Counted from the stretch's first letter, positions 34,142 through 47,262 are shown. The stretch: 64,000 nucleotides of DNA from Rhizophagus irregularis (GCF_026210795.1 NC_089435.1:4278001-4342000), one strand, 5' to 3'. The notes: generated by a model not told the origin, from the sequence alone. Made by a program: numbers and translations.

Positions 34142-35370
34142 AATTATTTGTATTTAGTTATTTATATTCTTTAAGAAGGCCTTTTTTTAATAAAATTATT
34201 ATCCTAATTTTACGTTTATCTTTGACTATTTCAACTAATGAAAAATTACTATTTAATTTATTAATTAATTTTGTTTGTATGTTATAGTTTTATTAATTTT
34301 AATTTTAATTTCTAATACAATATTTATATTTATCATTAATATATTTCTTAATTATGGTTAATAAAATTGTTTTAATTATTTTCATAATAATTTATTAATA
34401 ACAAATCTATATAATTTTGAATATGAAGCACCGTCCTGGTCAAAAGTCTGAAAATTCAAGATTAATCCCTGAATTTTCTGAGATAAAATTTGGATTAATC
34501 CAAGATAAAATCACACTTTTTAGAATTTTAGAACTCTATGGAACTAATTCAATTTTTTCGGAATTCAAAAAAATTTTTCAATACTTAATTCTTTTGCAAA
34601 AAATTAAAAATTTGAAACTACGAAAATATAATAACAATGATTAAATATTGATGAACTAATTTATAATTTATTTTTTTATACTATGAATAGATTTGATTAA
34701 GTTTCACAAATTAAATTAATTAATATTTTTTTTTTTGTGAATATTGTTAATGTTTCGTTAAACGTAATTATCAATAGCTCGGTCTCAGAGTACTTCCTTT
34801 TTGTGAACCAGCCTCCTGAGTTCCATTAAAAATCATATTTCCAGTTTTCCGCCATTTTGAAAAAAAAAAAATGATTTTATTTGGGCAACGCAGATCAACA
34901 CGTGTAATTTTAGCACTGTAAATTCTTACTATATCTGATATGTATATCAAAATTAATTTTAACACTCTACCATGTTCCTATACTTATGATATCGAATTAT
35001 CGAATGAATTATTTCGAAAAAACTATTGCCATCAAGAAAAAAAATTATCTTGTCAACCAAAAAAATATTTTTTTTAATTCTGTCACCCTATAAAAAATTT
35101 TATCCGTTATTTCTGTAAAAACTCCGTAAAAAATGAACCTTTCACGAATCCATTCACGGAAAATGTAAATAATTTGATGAATTCCGTGATATAATTCCGG
35201 AAATATGAGCCTTTTACAGAAAAAAGGATCGACTTTTTTTACAAACGTATTCATACAAATCATATTTGAGCTAATGTCATAATTATTATATATAGCCAAT
35301 GTCCGTAATCAAAAATCATAAGATTATCATATATTATCAAACAAATTTTTAATTTAACAAATAGAATTTA
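34142..35370. other. Intergenic AT-rich sequence, no gene seen
   Basis: Open frames at 34417-34644, 34771-34965 and 35045-35299 lack motifs and have spacer-like composition. Confidence 0.5.
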
Positions 35371-35525
35371 GGGCAGTGTCATTTATTACGTAATATTTTA
35401 GGGGGTGGGAGGGTATTTGAAGGTTATATAACATATAAGTGTAACGTAAGATTTTTCATATTACATGGGGGTGGGTGGGTATAAGCTTATAGTAAATGGA
35501 TATTATGTAATAAATGTCACTGCCC
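35371..35525. mobile_element. PIF/Harbinger-like MITE, 155 bp, TTA target duplication
   Basis: The inverted ends start GGGCAGTG(T/A)CATTTATTAC and extend about 26 bp. They are directly flanked by TTA on both sides (35368-35370 and 35526-35528), the TWA target typical of PIF/Harbinger. The interior has GGGGGTGGGAGGG- and GGGGGTGGGTGGG-like G-runs. No coding capacity. Confidence 0.8.
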
Positions 35526-36009
35526 TTAATATTTGCTTCACAAATAAGTTTTGTATTAAATTTTTCAAGACAAATATATTAATAATTAGCCTAGTTTTTT
35601 ATTTTAAAGCATATTGATAGATTAACTTTTTCGATCGCTGTTTTAAATAATTAAAATGGCAGTAATGCGAAATTTTCAATTTAAAAAAAATACACAAACA
35701 TATGTTGGTAGGGAGAGGTCTTGACGTAATTGTGAAAATTATCTTAACTATGGAGAGGTCTTATTTACTTAATTTATTTTCATAGTAATATACATTTAAC
35801 ATGGAATCACGATCTTATTTGTCCTTTTTCAAACAAAAAAAATGGAAATCTCGATGATCAGAATCCCGTTATGAAAACACACCCCGACGCCCACAATCTA
35901 ATAAATCATAATCCCGAATTTCAAAACATTGTTTAGTGCTTCGATCTGGATGAAAATCATCCGGGTTACACAAAAACTGAACTGGATTGGATTTACAGCT
36001 GATCTCATA

Positions 36010-36090
36010 ACGCCGGCCAGAATTACAAATTCGTGTAACATTGCTTATTTTCTGGTGTCACATGATATTATTTCGGCCAGAATTACGAAA
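36010..36090. repeat. Pair of GGCCAGAATTAC motifs around a short spacer
   Basis: CGGCCAGAATTACAAAT and TCGGCCAGAATTACGAAAT lie about 60 bp apart with CACATGATATTA between them. The arrangement matches the inner unit of the MITE at 7663-8001. Confidence 0.55.
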
Positions 36091-36807
36091 TTATCTAAGA
36101 CCGCGAAATTTTCATAATTTCAATTTATTCAATACTTTATTTTTAAAAAAAACAATTTCAAATTATTTCAGCATTGTCTCTTACTATCGTTTAACATTTC
36201 TTTAAATTTTGATATTTTTATATAAAGAATTACTATAGATAGATGTGTTGAGTTAGTAAGGCAATTTTAAAATGTTAAAAAGAGATTTGTTACTTCTTTT
36301 AAAAAATTAAAGAATCATTTGAATCAAATTTTATAACATTAAGATTTTAATTTTTAAAAAAAGTTGTTATAATTATATAAATTTTATAATATCTCAATTT
36401 TTGTAATTTAATCTGAGTAATTTTTCATTTAAAGATAATAATTATTATTTTGTTTGAATGCAAAAATGATTCTTAACGTTTTAAACTTCAGTTGATCAAC
36501 ATGTGATGCAAGTGTTTTCGGTTGTTTTCACTTTTCAGTATTTAAAATGTTTGTTTATGGTCGCACTTTAGTGAAAAAAATATATATATTTCTATAAATA
36601 ATTTGTAAATCTTAATTATATAAAGCTACGGTGCTATACAAAAAATAAATAAATAAAGATTCATCCAGATATATATCCGGATCGAAGCACTGCTCATTAT
36701 CCTGACACTTTTTTATCCTGACACTTAATATCCTCATGAATAAAAATAATTATTAAATTCTAATCAGCAGGTTATTAAAAAAAAATTATATCTTTACACA
36801 GTATGGG

Positions 36808-36925
36808 GGGTCTGGTATAAAATCCCGAATTTCAAAAATCCCGTAAATCCTGAACCAGCCATCATTATGCTTAATACTGGTCAATTTTTCGGGATTTTGA
36901 CATTCAGGATTTTGTACGGATCCTC
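36808..36925. mobile_element. Small foldback element of CCCGAAT/CCTGAA type
   Basis: AAATCCCGAATTTCAAAAAT and AAATCCTGAA on the left are matched by inverted TTTTTCGGGATTTTGACATT and CAGGATTTTGTACGGATCC on the right. Total length is about 118 bp. It resembles the arms of the larger foldback elements. Confidence 0.5.
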
Positions 36926-37492
36926 TTTTATCTTTTATCTTTATGGGTTTAATACAAAATCCCAAATGCTTTATATGCAGAACATTACATTTTTATTTAA
37001 TATAAGAATTTTTTTTTTAACTAATAACATTAATAAATTAAATTTACGAAGTATGATTATTAAAATTATTAAATACATATTAATAAAAATATAATTTTTT
37101 AAAATAAAAACGTTAATTTTTGCGAAATATTTTAAAAAATCATTATTACATATTTGATATTAATTGAAATAACTAGCAAGTAAATTTCTATCCAGTACTC
37201 ACGGTTAGATGATCCCATTAAGCTGAAGAAGTAAAAGTTTTCCGCAGTATACACAAGCTATTTGAAGCCATTGGAATAAGATATTATTTTGAAATTTATT
37301 ATATAATCTTTGTAGTTTAGAGAAGGCCGCCAATATGTTGGTTATGGGTTGTTTTGGGAGATGTTTAGATCTGAGTAGAATCATAATTAGGATTTTGTTC
37401 TGGTGTTAAATCTAATATGGTTTTGTTAGTAATCCATGAAATTTTTAGATTAATTTTATTTAGTACAATGTAATTTTCTTCATTTCTTATGC
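36926..37492. other. Spacer, no gene seen
   Basis: AT-rich. The open frame at 36867-37094 is low-complexity. Confidence 0.5.
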
Positions 37493-37493
37493 A

Positions 37494-38372
37494 CAGTGAA
37501 ATTCGATAAACCGGATCTATCAGTTCCATTAAAAATATCCGGTTTATCAGGATATCCGGTATAGTGAAAAAACTTCGATTCATTGAAAATCTATTATACC
37601 AAATTTTTAAAATTTTTTCATGCTAATAAAACTAATATACACTATATTTTAATTTTTTCATCTTAGTTTTAAGTCATAAAGGGTCATGAAAAAACAGGGT
37701 CATTTCACCGACAAACTTTTCACCGACAATCATTTCAAATATGAGATATTTTATTATAAAAACTTTTTATTTAGATATTTAGTTTAGATCTAATAAATAT
37801 TGACTTACTTCCATCTTAGACGGGTTAGTAGATAAAATAACATATAGTTATATCTATTGTATTTTTTTTTTTATTTTTTTATATATGTTATTATAAATTT
37901 CATTAAAATAATTAAAACTAACAAAAACTTTTTTAATTTTGATCATCATAACAAAAACATTAATACATTTATTAAAAAAAACAAACTATTGTGAAAATTA
38001 TGTGCTATTCCCCTAAAATCTATAGTATTAGTTTTTTTTTTGTATTTTATAAAATCTAACAAAGAAATACGTGTTACTAACAAAAAAAATTCCCCATTTC
38101 ATATAAAGATATATTGTAAAAATATTTATAAAATTTTTATATTTAATTTTATATATACTGTATGTCAGTGAAACGTTTGTCGGTGAAATAATTGTTGAAG
38201 TAATTGTCGGCTTAAACGCGACCCCATGAAAATGAATATATAACTTCAGCCGGAATTAAGATCTTATAATTCTGGCCAAAATTAAGATTTACCGCATCAC
38301 GTTACTTAAATTTTATTGGTTAGATCCGGTTTATCGAATCATATCTGATTATCCGCTATAGCAATAGCTGTT
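37494..38372. mobile_element. Outer TIR element carrying a nested FB1 insertion
   Basis: Left end CAGTGAAATTCGATAAACCG at 37494 and right end TAGATCCGGTTTATCGAATC at 38331-38350 are inverted over the TTCGATAAACCGGATCTA core. The left side has an additional TATCCGGTTTATCAGG palindrome. The FB1 element at 37693-38224 lies between them, so the outer element was probably hit by the inner one. Type resembles pogo/Tigger-derived MITEs, but this is uncertain. Confidence 0.5.
37693..38224. mobile_element. Foldback element FB1, copy B
   Basis: The left arm GGGTCATTTCACCGACAAAC and the right arm ending AATTGTCGGCTTAAACGCGA are inverted and carry repeated TTTCACCGACAA units. An 8-bp direct repeat CATGAAAA lies next to both ends (37685-37692 and 38225-38232), a candidate target duplication. 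The AT-rich core shares a stretch of about 140 bp with copy A at 1438-2370. No protein. Confidence 0.65.
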
Positions 38373-39574
38373 GACCATAATCCAAAATTTAGGCCGGAAA
38401 TCTCAAAAAGAATCTGAAACCCAAATTACATATATACCTGATTTTCCACTCCAGCAAAAAAGTCCGGCCTCCCTCTTCCAATACAATAAATCTTAACAAA
38501 CTTATTGGAATTTTGGATTGCACCATTATTAAATATAAATACAAACCAGAAGTATTTTCATCAGCCATTTAAATATTATTAAACAATTTATTAATTATAT
38601 CTTCTGATTCAGCTGTGAGAAGTGCATACATGTCATTTTTTACACTATCATTATAACATTTCATAAGGAATAGGATGAATATACAATCCACATATGTTAA
38701 AAGCTTTATACTACGCATTTATAATAATAAATCATGATTAAATGATATCATAGTTATTAAATTTAGCATGGAAAATCATATTTAATAAATAAAAATTGCT
38801 AATTTTTTTTTTCAAATTTCATTTTAAAGCAATATACTGTATGTCTTGTATATTCTATTATATTAGAAATCAAGTAATTATGTAATTTTCCTTTTTTGAC
38901 TGCACCTCTAATAGAAAAGCGCATGTAAATAGGGAGAAGGTAAAATGCGTTGAATATATTCCAAACTTTTTTATGAAATCCTTTTCTTTGCATTGAATTT
39001 TACCAGCATGCCTTTTGCAAATATTCGAATCTCTAAAGGATCACAAATACTCCAAAATTATTGATCAGATGGCTAAATTTTTATTGGTTAGAAATTTTGA
39101 ATTTAAAAATAAAAATCGCGTACGTCCTATAATTTTCACAAGTGAATTTCAAATCATAGAATGAGAAGTATGAAGGCCTAACTTAAATTAAAGACTTGTA
39201 ATAATTTCTTCAACGAGAGCAAAAATATATAATGGAAAGATTGACAAAAGAATACTTTAAAGTTTAAACGAATAAGTCTATTAATTGTTATCCTTACAGA
39301 TATCTGATACATCAGATTATGAATACATTTTTTGTTAGTAACACTAGGCTAATGAAAAACAATTGAATAACGTTGTAATGATTTTTAGATTTCTATAATA
39401 AGGTTAAAAGTAAAAAGAAAATTTCTATTGAAAAAAATCTAAATATAATCTAAATATATATAGGAATATATTCATCTAACAAAAATAATCTAAATATATA
39501 TAATAAATAGCTAGAAAGTAGAAACCATAACTGATAAAACTGAAAGCTAGAATAAGCTATTCTTAGGCTATTCT
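38373..39574. other. Spacer, no confident gene
   Basis: A minus-strand segment at about 38575-38650 reads NDSVKNDMYALLTAESEDII, which looks protein-like, but it is too short to assign. Otherwise AT-rich. Confidence 0.4.
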
Positions 39575-42500
39575 TTAATTTTCATTACTTGATATGAATG
39601 CTTTATACCAAGATTTAATATTTTCATCATCATCACTAAAAGTTATCTTTTCTTCATCAACACCAGTACTCTCACTGAACCATGAATACAATTTTGTTTT
39701 TTTAAGTTCTTGAGATTTACTTATCCATTTTTTCATTAAATCGGAATCTCGGAGAAAACAAATATATGGTGAATCATTATATAATTGATTGCTAAAGGGA
39801 TCATCAAGCCTTTCATAATCATTAATAAGTTCTTCTCTATACATTAAAAGTCCAAGTTTACCATCTTCTTTAGCTTTATTAAATTCGCCACTAATAATTT
39901 TTTTTTTTATAAAAATTTAAAAAAAAGTTAAATTTATTAAAATAAATATATATCTAATAATAAATATACTTACTTCATTAATGCAATGATCATGTTTAAT
40001 AAAACAAGAACTAAAGTAACATGAGCTAAGAAGAATAATAACTTTAGCGGCCAATATTCATAAACATTCAAATTAAGTGTACTCCAATAGTATGTGGAAA
40101 GTATAGCGTTCCACATTGTATCAAAAGGATTATCCGGATTGGTCTCTGTTAAAGTTAAATTCTCAGTTTCATTTCCATTTTTTAATGTAAAAGTTGGATT
40201 TGATGGATTCAGATTAGTAAATGATGGATGACCAAAGAGAACAAACCTATATTTTATAAATATGAAAAAAAAATTAATTTTCTTTTAAATAGACTTAATA
40301 CAAAGAAAAAATAAGTAAAAAAAAACGTAAAAGTTACATTGAATGCCCAAATCCAATTGTTAATATAAGCATAAATCCGAAAAATGGTATAATAATTTTT
40401 AAAATATTTCCAAAAATAAATATGTTTATTGCCATAATTGAAAATAATCGTGACAATAAGAGCTTTAGGAAATAAATAATAAATTAGCATAAAAATTAAA
40501 AACAAATATTTGTTTAAAATAAAATTCATTAAACATTACCAATTCAATCCAAAGTATTAAGGTAGTTACTGATGCTGCAAGAATAATCCATTCACCGTAA
40601 TTTCCATTAAATATCAATATTAAAGTAAAATTAAACATACCCAAAACGATACTACTTAAATCAAGTATATTAAATAATGTAAAGTAATTGCTTTTATACT
40701 TCTTCATTTGCGAAAATTCAATCGCTAGTAAATATATTCCAGTATAGTAAAATAGACCAATTATATGTTTAGGTACAAATTCCCTCACATCACTAAAATA
40801 CAAATCCTCCTTATCACTTAAATACGACCACCAAGAAAGAAAAGAAAATAAGCCTAAAAATATAACGTATAAAATTAAAGGTAATATCCAATATTTTCTT
40901 GTTTGATTCCATCTTGAGTTCATAACTGCTTCCATAGCCGGGATATTAAAAAATGTACCTTTTTTCTTTTCAATTTTAAGAAAAGAACTAAATTTATTAT
41001 TATCTAAATTTTTGTAACCAGGTGGAAATAAGATTTTTCTCAAAAAATATACAATTCCAGTTTTTGCTTTAATTTTTGGATCATAAGTTGTAAAATTTGG
41101 AAGTGGAACCATATAAATATCGGACAATATATCATCACTATATTAAAGAAAAATATATCAATATCTGATTTAAAAAATAGTGAGTTTAGTTTAAACAATA
41201 TTTACCTTATTGTTGCATAATTGAAAATATTAAAAGAATTTATTGGTATAAGTCGCGTAAGTGGTACATATACTTTTAATGTATCCTTATTAGCCAATGT
41301 TTGAAATATATTGCTTGAAAAGTTATATTTCATTTCTCCGAAACAAGGTTTATAGTATAATGAATTCAAATAGTTATCTATATAACATTTTAATAAAAAA
41401 ATTTTAATAAAAAAAAAAAATTTAATAAATTAAAATAAAAAATCATTATATAATAATAATCATACCATAACCATGTTCGGATAATTTTGGCAGAATCTTT
41501 GTAACATTAATCATCCAACCAATATGAGCCATGGAATTTTCAGAATAATACTCTAATAAATATGCCAACATGACAGAATCTCGATCTATAGTAAATAAAA
41601 AAAACTTTTTAAATCAAGGTACATTAAATAACAATGATAAAAATAAACTTAAAAAATACTAACTTCGACGAGAATCACGAGATTTACATATTAATAAAGA
41701 TAATTCTAAATTATTAGCTGATTTTAAACAAAAATCCGAATCAACATACAGTTTCAGATACGATTCCAAATCATTATAATATGGATAAGAACCGTATCGA
41801 CTTTGGGGCCTATGTAACTTTTTAGCACTTTTCTCTTGAGGGTCATTATTATCAAATAGAATATATTTGATTAAAGAAAATGAACGTGAATAAATTAAGT
41901 ATGCCATTAAAGGATATTGAACTTCCATAAGTTTCCAATTATCAGGATACTTTTTAATGAAATCTTTAATAATATTTATAGTTCCACTAACAAATTTTTG
42001 ATTCCTTTTTTTAGAAGTAATATCCTTTGTATGCATATATAAATAAGTGAGCGATTTACATGCATGAGTTATAATAGTAGTCATATCATCATTAATTTGA
42101 AACTTTGGTGGATTACGCTCAATTATAAGAATATAAACGAGATTCGAATTCTCAAAATTTTTGAAATCATTCAAATTTTTGAAATTTTTAGACTTAGGTT
42201 TCCAGACTTGGATACTATTTTGACCAGTTATAAGAAGAGCACTCTTATCGTTATTAAGAAATTTACCAATAACACGCTTACTATTATTCTGATTCCATGG
42301 CTCTAAATCATGTGAATTATATTCATGCTCATCGGTCACCCTGTCACTTTCTCCAATAGTGGTCTTTTTTATATTTGTATCTAATATAATTCTAAATTCC
42401 TTGTCGTTAAGAAATACTATTGTCCCATTTGCTTTTGTTAAAATATGATAATATTCGCTACAATTCAATAGAGTTGAAATATCATTTTCTGATAGAGGAG

Positions 42501-43868
42501 TTTCTGATAGAGTAATATTATCTTTAGAAATATTAGGAAAGTAATCATTTAGACATCCTAATATAAGCCAAATATGAAATTTAACAGAACCATCTTTGTC
42601 TTTTTCGATAATGAATAATTTTTTATCTTTTTCAATAAATTCTAAAAATTTAATTTTACAAACACTGTCAAATCTTTTTGAAACAATTTCAAGGCCACTT
42701 TCCATTAAATAAAGTACAATGACATTATCACCATAAGAATAAGCAAATAATCTTGAATCAGTTGACACTGCAAAAATTCCAGGTTCATTATTTCTTGAAA
42801 TTAAAAAATCGTCTTCTCCATGATGTCTGTGAAAAACGTTCATCAACTTTGAAGTATTAATATTATATATTTCAATATATTGCATTTGTTCATTATCACT
42901 TGTGTCAGTCATTAAAAATTCCTGATATCTAGATTTCAAAAGATATTTCCAATTTTTCTCTGCATCTTTGACGTTTTCTAATTCTTTAAATAATTTCCTA
43001 GGTAACATATAGCTACATTCTTCAGATTTTCCATTTAGTTTAATATTTAATTTTTGTATTTTCATATAATTCATGCAGATAAGTGTTGCAATATTTGAAG
43101 ATCTTTCGGAATTTTTCAAAAAACTAACAATTCCACCAAGACGATAGTCACGGCGCATTGGGGTGATACGATTATTTCTAAATGAAAATTCGTAAAGTTT
43201 TGTCATCCCTTCGCTAGAACTCCAAGACGATAGAAATTGTTTATCAACTTTAAATCTACGGGCATAGAAAGAGTATAAATCGGTAATAAGTACCGTACAA
43301 AAAATGGAAATAAATACGCTCAGTGAGGGAAAGAACATAAATGTATCCATTAAGGGAAGGAAAATAACAATTAAAATAAAAAGGAGAAAAAAGATAACGA
43401 GAAAATAGCGACTGAAAGTTATAAATAATTTGTTAATGCGGTGTTTTACTAGAGCTAATATTATATTAGTTTTATTAATATTAATTTCTTTTTGATACAT
43501 GTCATTGTTAGTTATACAAGAAATTGCAACCAAGCCAATATCATTTCCATTGTCAATGATGTCAGAAACCGCTAAAGACCATCCAAGTAAATTCTTAGGA
43601 ATAGATGTTTCAAACCAATTTTTCTCGTGAAAGGATATTATTGCACTTGTCGTCACCTTTTTAATTACTATGGAATAGTTATCTGAAAATTAGAGGGAAT
43701 TTAACTTTTTAATTTTTTTTTTTAGTATACAGTAGTAGAAAGTCTGAATATATTTAATAATTTAACGTTACCATTACGTGGACTAAACTTAGCTACCATC
43801 GAACCATCTGGGCTAATTGCCACATAATCTATGTATGTATAGTTTCCACTTTCTATATCACTTCCCAT
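39575..43868 (-). CDS. TRP-like cation channel with a large N-terminal propeller-like region, eight exons
   Basis: Exons joined by hand: 43868-43772, 43682-41664, 41585-41466, 41377-41206, 41137-40540, 40462-40338, 40246-39974, 39890-39575. Every intron is GT/AG and all phases agree, giving 3720 nt and 1239 aa without stops. The N-terminal 800 residues begin YIDYVAISPDGSMVAKFSP and contain WD/propeller-like strands (GIFAVSTDSRLFAYSYGDN). The C-terminal ion transport region starts near residue 885. S1 is at about 884-907 (ending FSFLSWW), S2 at 927-943, S3 at 955-979, S4 at 985-1002, S5 at about 1010-1037, a pore-loop candidate is DNPFDTMWNAILSTYYW, and S6 holds LVLLNMIIALM. This is the TRP/polycystin layout. 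A hydrophobic hairpin at about residues 118-173, inside the propeller region, is an extra oddity. A plasma-membrane or vacuolar cation channel is likely; ion and gating are unknown. Confidence 0.88.
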
Positions 43869-45098
43869 GTTTTTTTTCTTATATCAGAATACGAAAAGAT
43901 TTTATTTTCAAAAAATAAAATTTTTCCTTAAAAATTCTCGAGATTTATTTTTTGCTCTTTTAAGTTGGTAGATATACTTCATTTTTTTTTATTTCGGAGA
44001 AGTTCGGCGAATAGAAGTTATACAACATTCATTGTGTTGGGCAAATATCAATTTTCTTTCAATACCTTACTCTGGCTTTGCTAGAAAACTCCTTATTAGG
44101 CAATCGTGTTCACTGTCCAGCCACTAAAAAAAATCAGCTTTCATTTTTCTTCTTTTTTTAGAATTATTATAACGTATAAAAAATATTTGTCATCACAACA
44201 ATTTTTTTTTTATTTAAAAAATTTTGGTTATGGTAAAACAATAAAATATGGTAAATACTGTACATACAATTCTTTCATGATGTCGTAAGACATCATCCAA
44301 CATGATGTACTTTCTATAATATACTTTATGCGGACTTATCGGTTTCAAGTTACTTTTTATCAGCATGCCAAAATTTCCCTATAATTGGTAATTTCATAAG
44401 GTTTGGCTTTTTTTTTATCAAAATCAATAATTTTTTTTTAAAGACGGGTACATGCCCCTTTATTTAGTAACACTAAAATAAATAATAATAATATAATAAT
44501 TTTTTTTATTTCTTTTTTTTTGATAAATGACACTACAGTCAACTCTCTATAAATAATTTCAGTGTTGGCCTTTTGGACTTTTGGACTTTTGGACCATTGA
44601 ACTACTGGATTTACCAATTCCATTAAAATTTGGACTATTGGACTATAGACTTCGTCCAATAGCTAGCAATATGTATTTTTTTAAAAAAATGGAAACATGA
44701 ATGCTTTATTGATGATGCATTATAATCACTTAGTAAAAAAATTTTCCTAAGTGAAACTTTTTACCCAATATATGTGACCATTAAAATTACATGTAAATTA
44801 GTTTTTGGATTGATTTGTAGTGTTAAAAATTGGCATCTTTCATATACCCGATAGCCCTATTATAATGGTAGCCGATCAACCGTATTAATATCAATAGTGG
44901 TTAATTATTGCAATTATAAAAATTGTTTTATTTATTTTATTGTTTGTTACATGTAATTTTTCTATTGTTATAAGTACGCGTTATTCTACATGATTATATT
45001 AAATAATGATCTCAAAGTCTAAAAAAATAAAAACATTTAATGGTAAAACTAACATGCGAAAAAGAACTTATAATTTTGAAATTAAAGATTAAAATTAC
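43869..45098. other. Intergenic sequence with a pogo-type repeat end, no gene seen
   Basis: At 44536-44553 the word CAGTCAACTCTCTATAAA matches the termini of the small MITE in the arsM intron. It is followed by CTTTTGGACTTTTGGAC repeats. No gene is supported. Open frames at 44106-44288 and 44438-44659 are spacer-like. Confidence 0.45.
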
Positions 45099-45829
45099 AT
45101 CCAATGTTCTAAATAAAGGAACCAAAAAGTCCGTCCTAAAAAAAGGAAAGGAAGGAATATCAGTTATGATATCAGTTATGTTTCTAAATCAACAAAAAAT
45201 TAACCCTTCCTACTTACAATTTTGAATCCTCCATATCCAAGCAACTTGAAGCCAAATCCTACAAAAAAAAAAGAAGAATGAAACGTTAATAAACGTTTCC
45301 TAAAAAATAAAGTTTTGATATATCAAAACTTACACTTGTTATCTCAGAATCAAAGCCCAGAATCTATAAAAAGTAAAAGAAAAGTATTAGTAGCCCATTT
45401 CCTTAAATAAAAAAAAAAAGAAAGAAAGAAATATGACATCTACCGCTTGAATGCTATTTTAAGGAGCTGTCAAGTGAAACCTACGAAAAAAGAATACATA
45501 GGAACGTTAATAAGCGCTCCTTAAATAAAAGTAAAAAAACAATTAAAAAATAAATGCTTTTACTTCTACAATGTGATAACATACCCGTGTCTTAAGGGTA
45601 TTTAGAATGCCAAAGCTTACTAATTTAAAAAAAATAAGAAGCATTAGTAGTGCTAAAGCTAGTGGCGAACTCCCTTCTGAAAAACTTACCATCTGGATCG
45701 TTATATCAGAAAGGTCAGAACCTACAAAAATAATAAAAGAAACATCAATACGTTTCTTAAAGTTTATTTCGAAACCCACCCAAAGAAACTAACTTACTAT
45801 TTAGAATTCCATACTTGAGAAACTGAAAA
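45099..45829 (-). other. Array of seven micro-exon-like blocks (30-41 nt) with short introns
   Basis: On the minus strand seven blocks are each bounded by a good acceptor and donor: 45829-45798, 45721-45690, 45619-45585, 45480-45444, 45363-45334, 45258-45218, 45135-45099. The six introns are 70-104 nt. Most have a GTAAGT-like donor and a TACTAAT/TATTAAC branch-point word, then a T-rich tract and TAG. The intron 3' ends resemble one another, with a period of roughly 102-139 bp, suggesting serial duplication of an intron-plus-exon unit. The last three blocks stay open in one frame, as do the first two; blocks three and four contain stops if included. Related peptides recur (KYGILNSSDLSDI; FGILNTLKTRVSLDS). 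Upstream exons were not found. It may be a live micro-exon gene, an alternatively spliced cassette region or a relic. Confidence 0.5.
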
Positions 45830-47262
45830 CTATAAGAGTAAACAAAAAGAAATGTTAGTATATTTCTTTAGTTAAAGTAAAAAAATGAATTTATCAATCT
45901 CATAAATATAAAAGACAAAAGTCAAAAAACTCTCACTTATTGATTCTTTAACAGAAATTTTACAGAGAAAAAAGACAGTTGAGTGTTATGAAGGTATTGT
46001 AGGTGGAGGTATTTTAGGTTTTTTGGAGTAACTAACTAGTCAGCTTTCTTTCTATACCTGTGACGAAATTTTTTGAGTTTATTAAGAACATTTTGGAGTT
46101 TTTACAAAAAATCATTTTTTGCAAAAAAGAGATTTTCTTGCGATAAAAACAAAAAAGCGGTGATTGTTGTGGAACATACGGATTGGTAAAATCAACTTCA
46201 GCAACGTGATGATCATGTGGAAAAAGAAGTCACTTTCGAAATTCTCTAGCAACGGATTTTGTCTGTTACCGAGAAGCTTTAAGTTTCACAAGTTTATTAG
46301 ACAAGGATGTCTATGGGATTTGGGAATGTTGACAAGGAATGTTTTTGCTCCTGGAGAGTGATTAAGTATTAAAGGTTTATCGTCCTCTCTTCATGGTTTT
46401 TAAAAATAGAAATTGAAATCCGCTTAAGATCTTTCCTAAGAAAGCAAAAAGAGAAGAGTAATTGGTTTAGTTTTTTTTTAGGAATTTGGTAAATCAAAAA
46501 ATAAAAATAAGGAGAAATAAATATAAATTTTTAAATTTTTTTTTAATTTTTATTTGCGATGAAATATTGTAATTAGAATATAAAAGAAAAAAAAAATTCT
46601 TTCCGAATTAGATCGTACAAAGTATATGATAAATCTGATAAATCTTCCAGAATTTTTACTGCGCAAGAATTTTCACTGTCCACAACGTAATCTCTATGAA
46701 AAAAGATAATAAATCAATTTTAAAATAAATTTCATATGTTACTAGTTATACGTGTTTAAATTTCTTTGATAGGAATATTTTGTTCGTTAGAAATCATATG
46801 AACAGGATGAACAGATCTTAACAAGTCTTTTAACAGATCTTAGTATTATTGAAAGTAAAAGCAATAAATCTTTTTTACTATTTAACTTTTGTAATTTAAT
46901 ATTTAATTTTGTGTTCTCGAACTATCATTAAACAAAATAAGATCAGTATAAAATTTATCTTAAATTATCTACTTAAACTATTATTTCTTGCCTTTATCTT
47001 TTAATGAGATTTAATTAGGGCTAAATACTCATCTAGTTCATTAAATAATTTTGATGATTGTATTATTTTTGAAAGTATAGTAAATTAGTAATTTATTTTT
47101 TTTTATAGAATTGCCAAATAAATAATACAGCCTGAACTTTGGAATTATAATATATGAGTATATAAGAAGGAAAATATTTTTTATTTTTATTCTAAGAAAA
47201 ATATTTTAATGCTTCTTTTTTTTTATTGTAATTACAATACAATATTATAATTATTATATAGT
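45830..47262. other. Possible upstream part of the micro-exon locus, otherwise no gene seen
   Basis: A less AT-rich stretch at about 46150-46370 reads VAEVDFTNPYVPQQSP on the minus strand and an open frame on the plus strand (46164-46361). Neither is recognised. It could be an exon of the minus-strand locus at 45099-45829. Confidence 0.3.

Noticed and set aside
45270-45870. First read as a row of small hairpins GAAACGTTAATAAACGTTTC
   Set aside because: On the minus strand these are branch-point plus polypyrimidine segments of introns, which explains them better.
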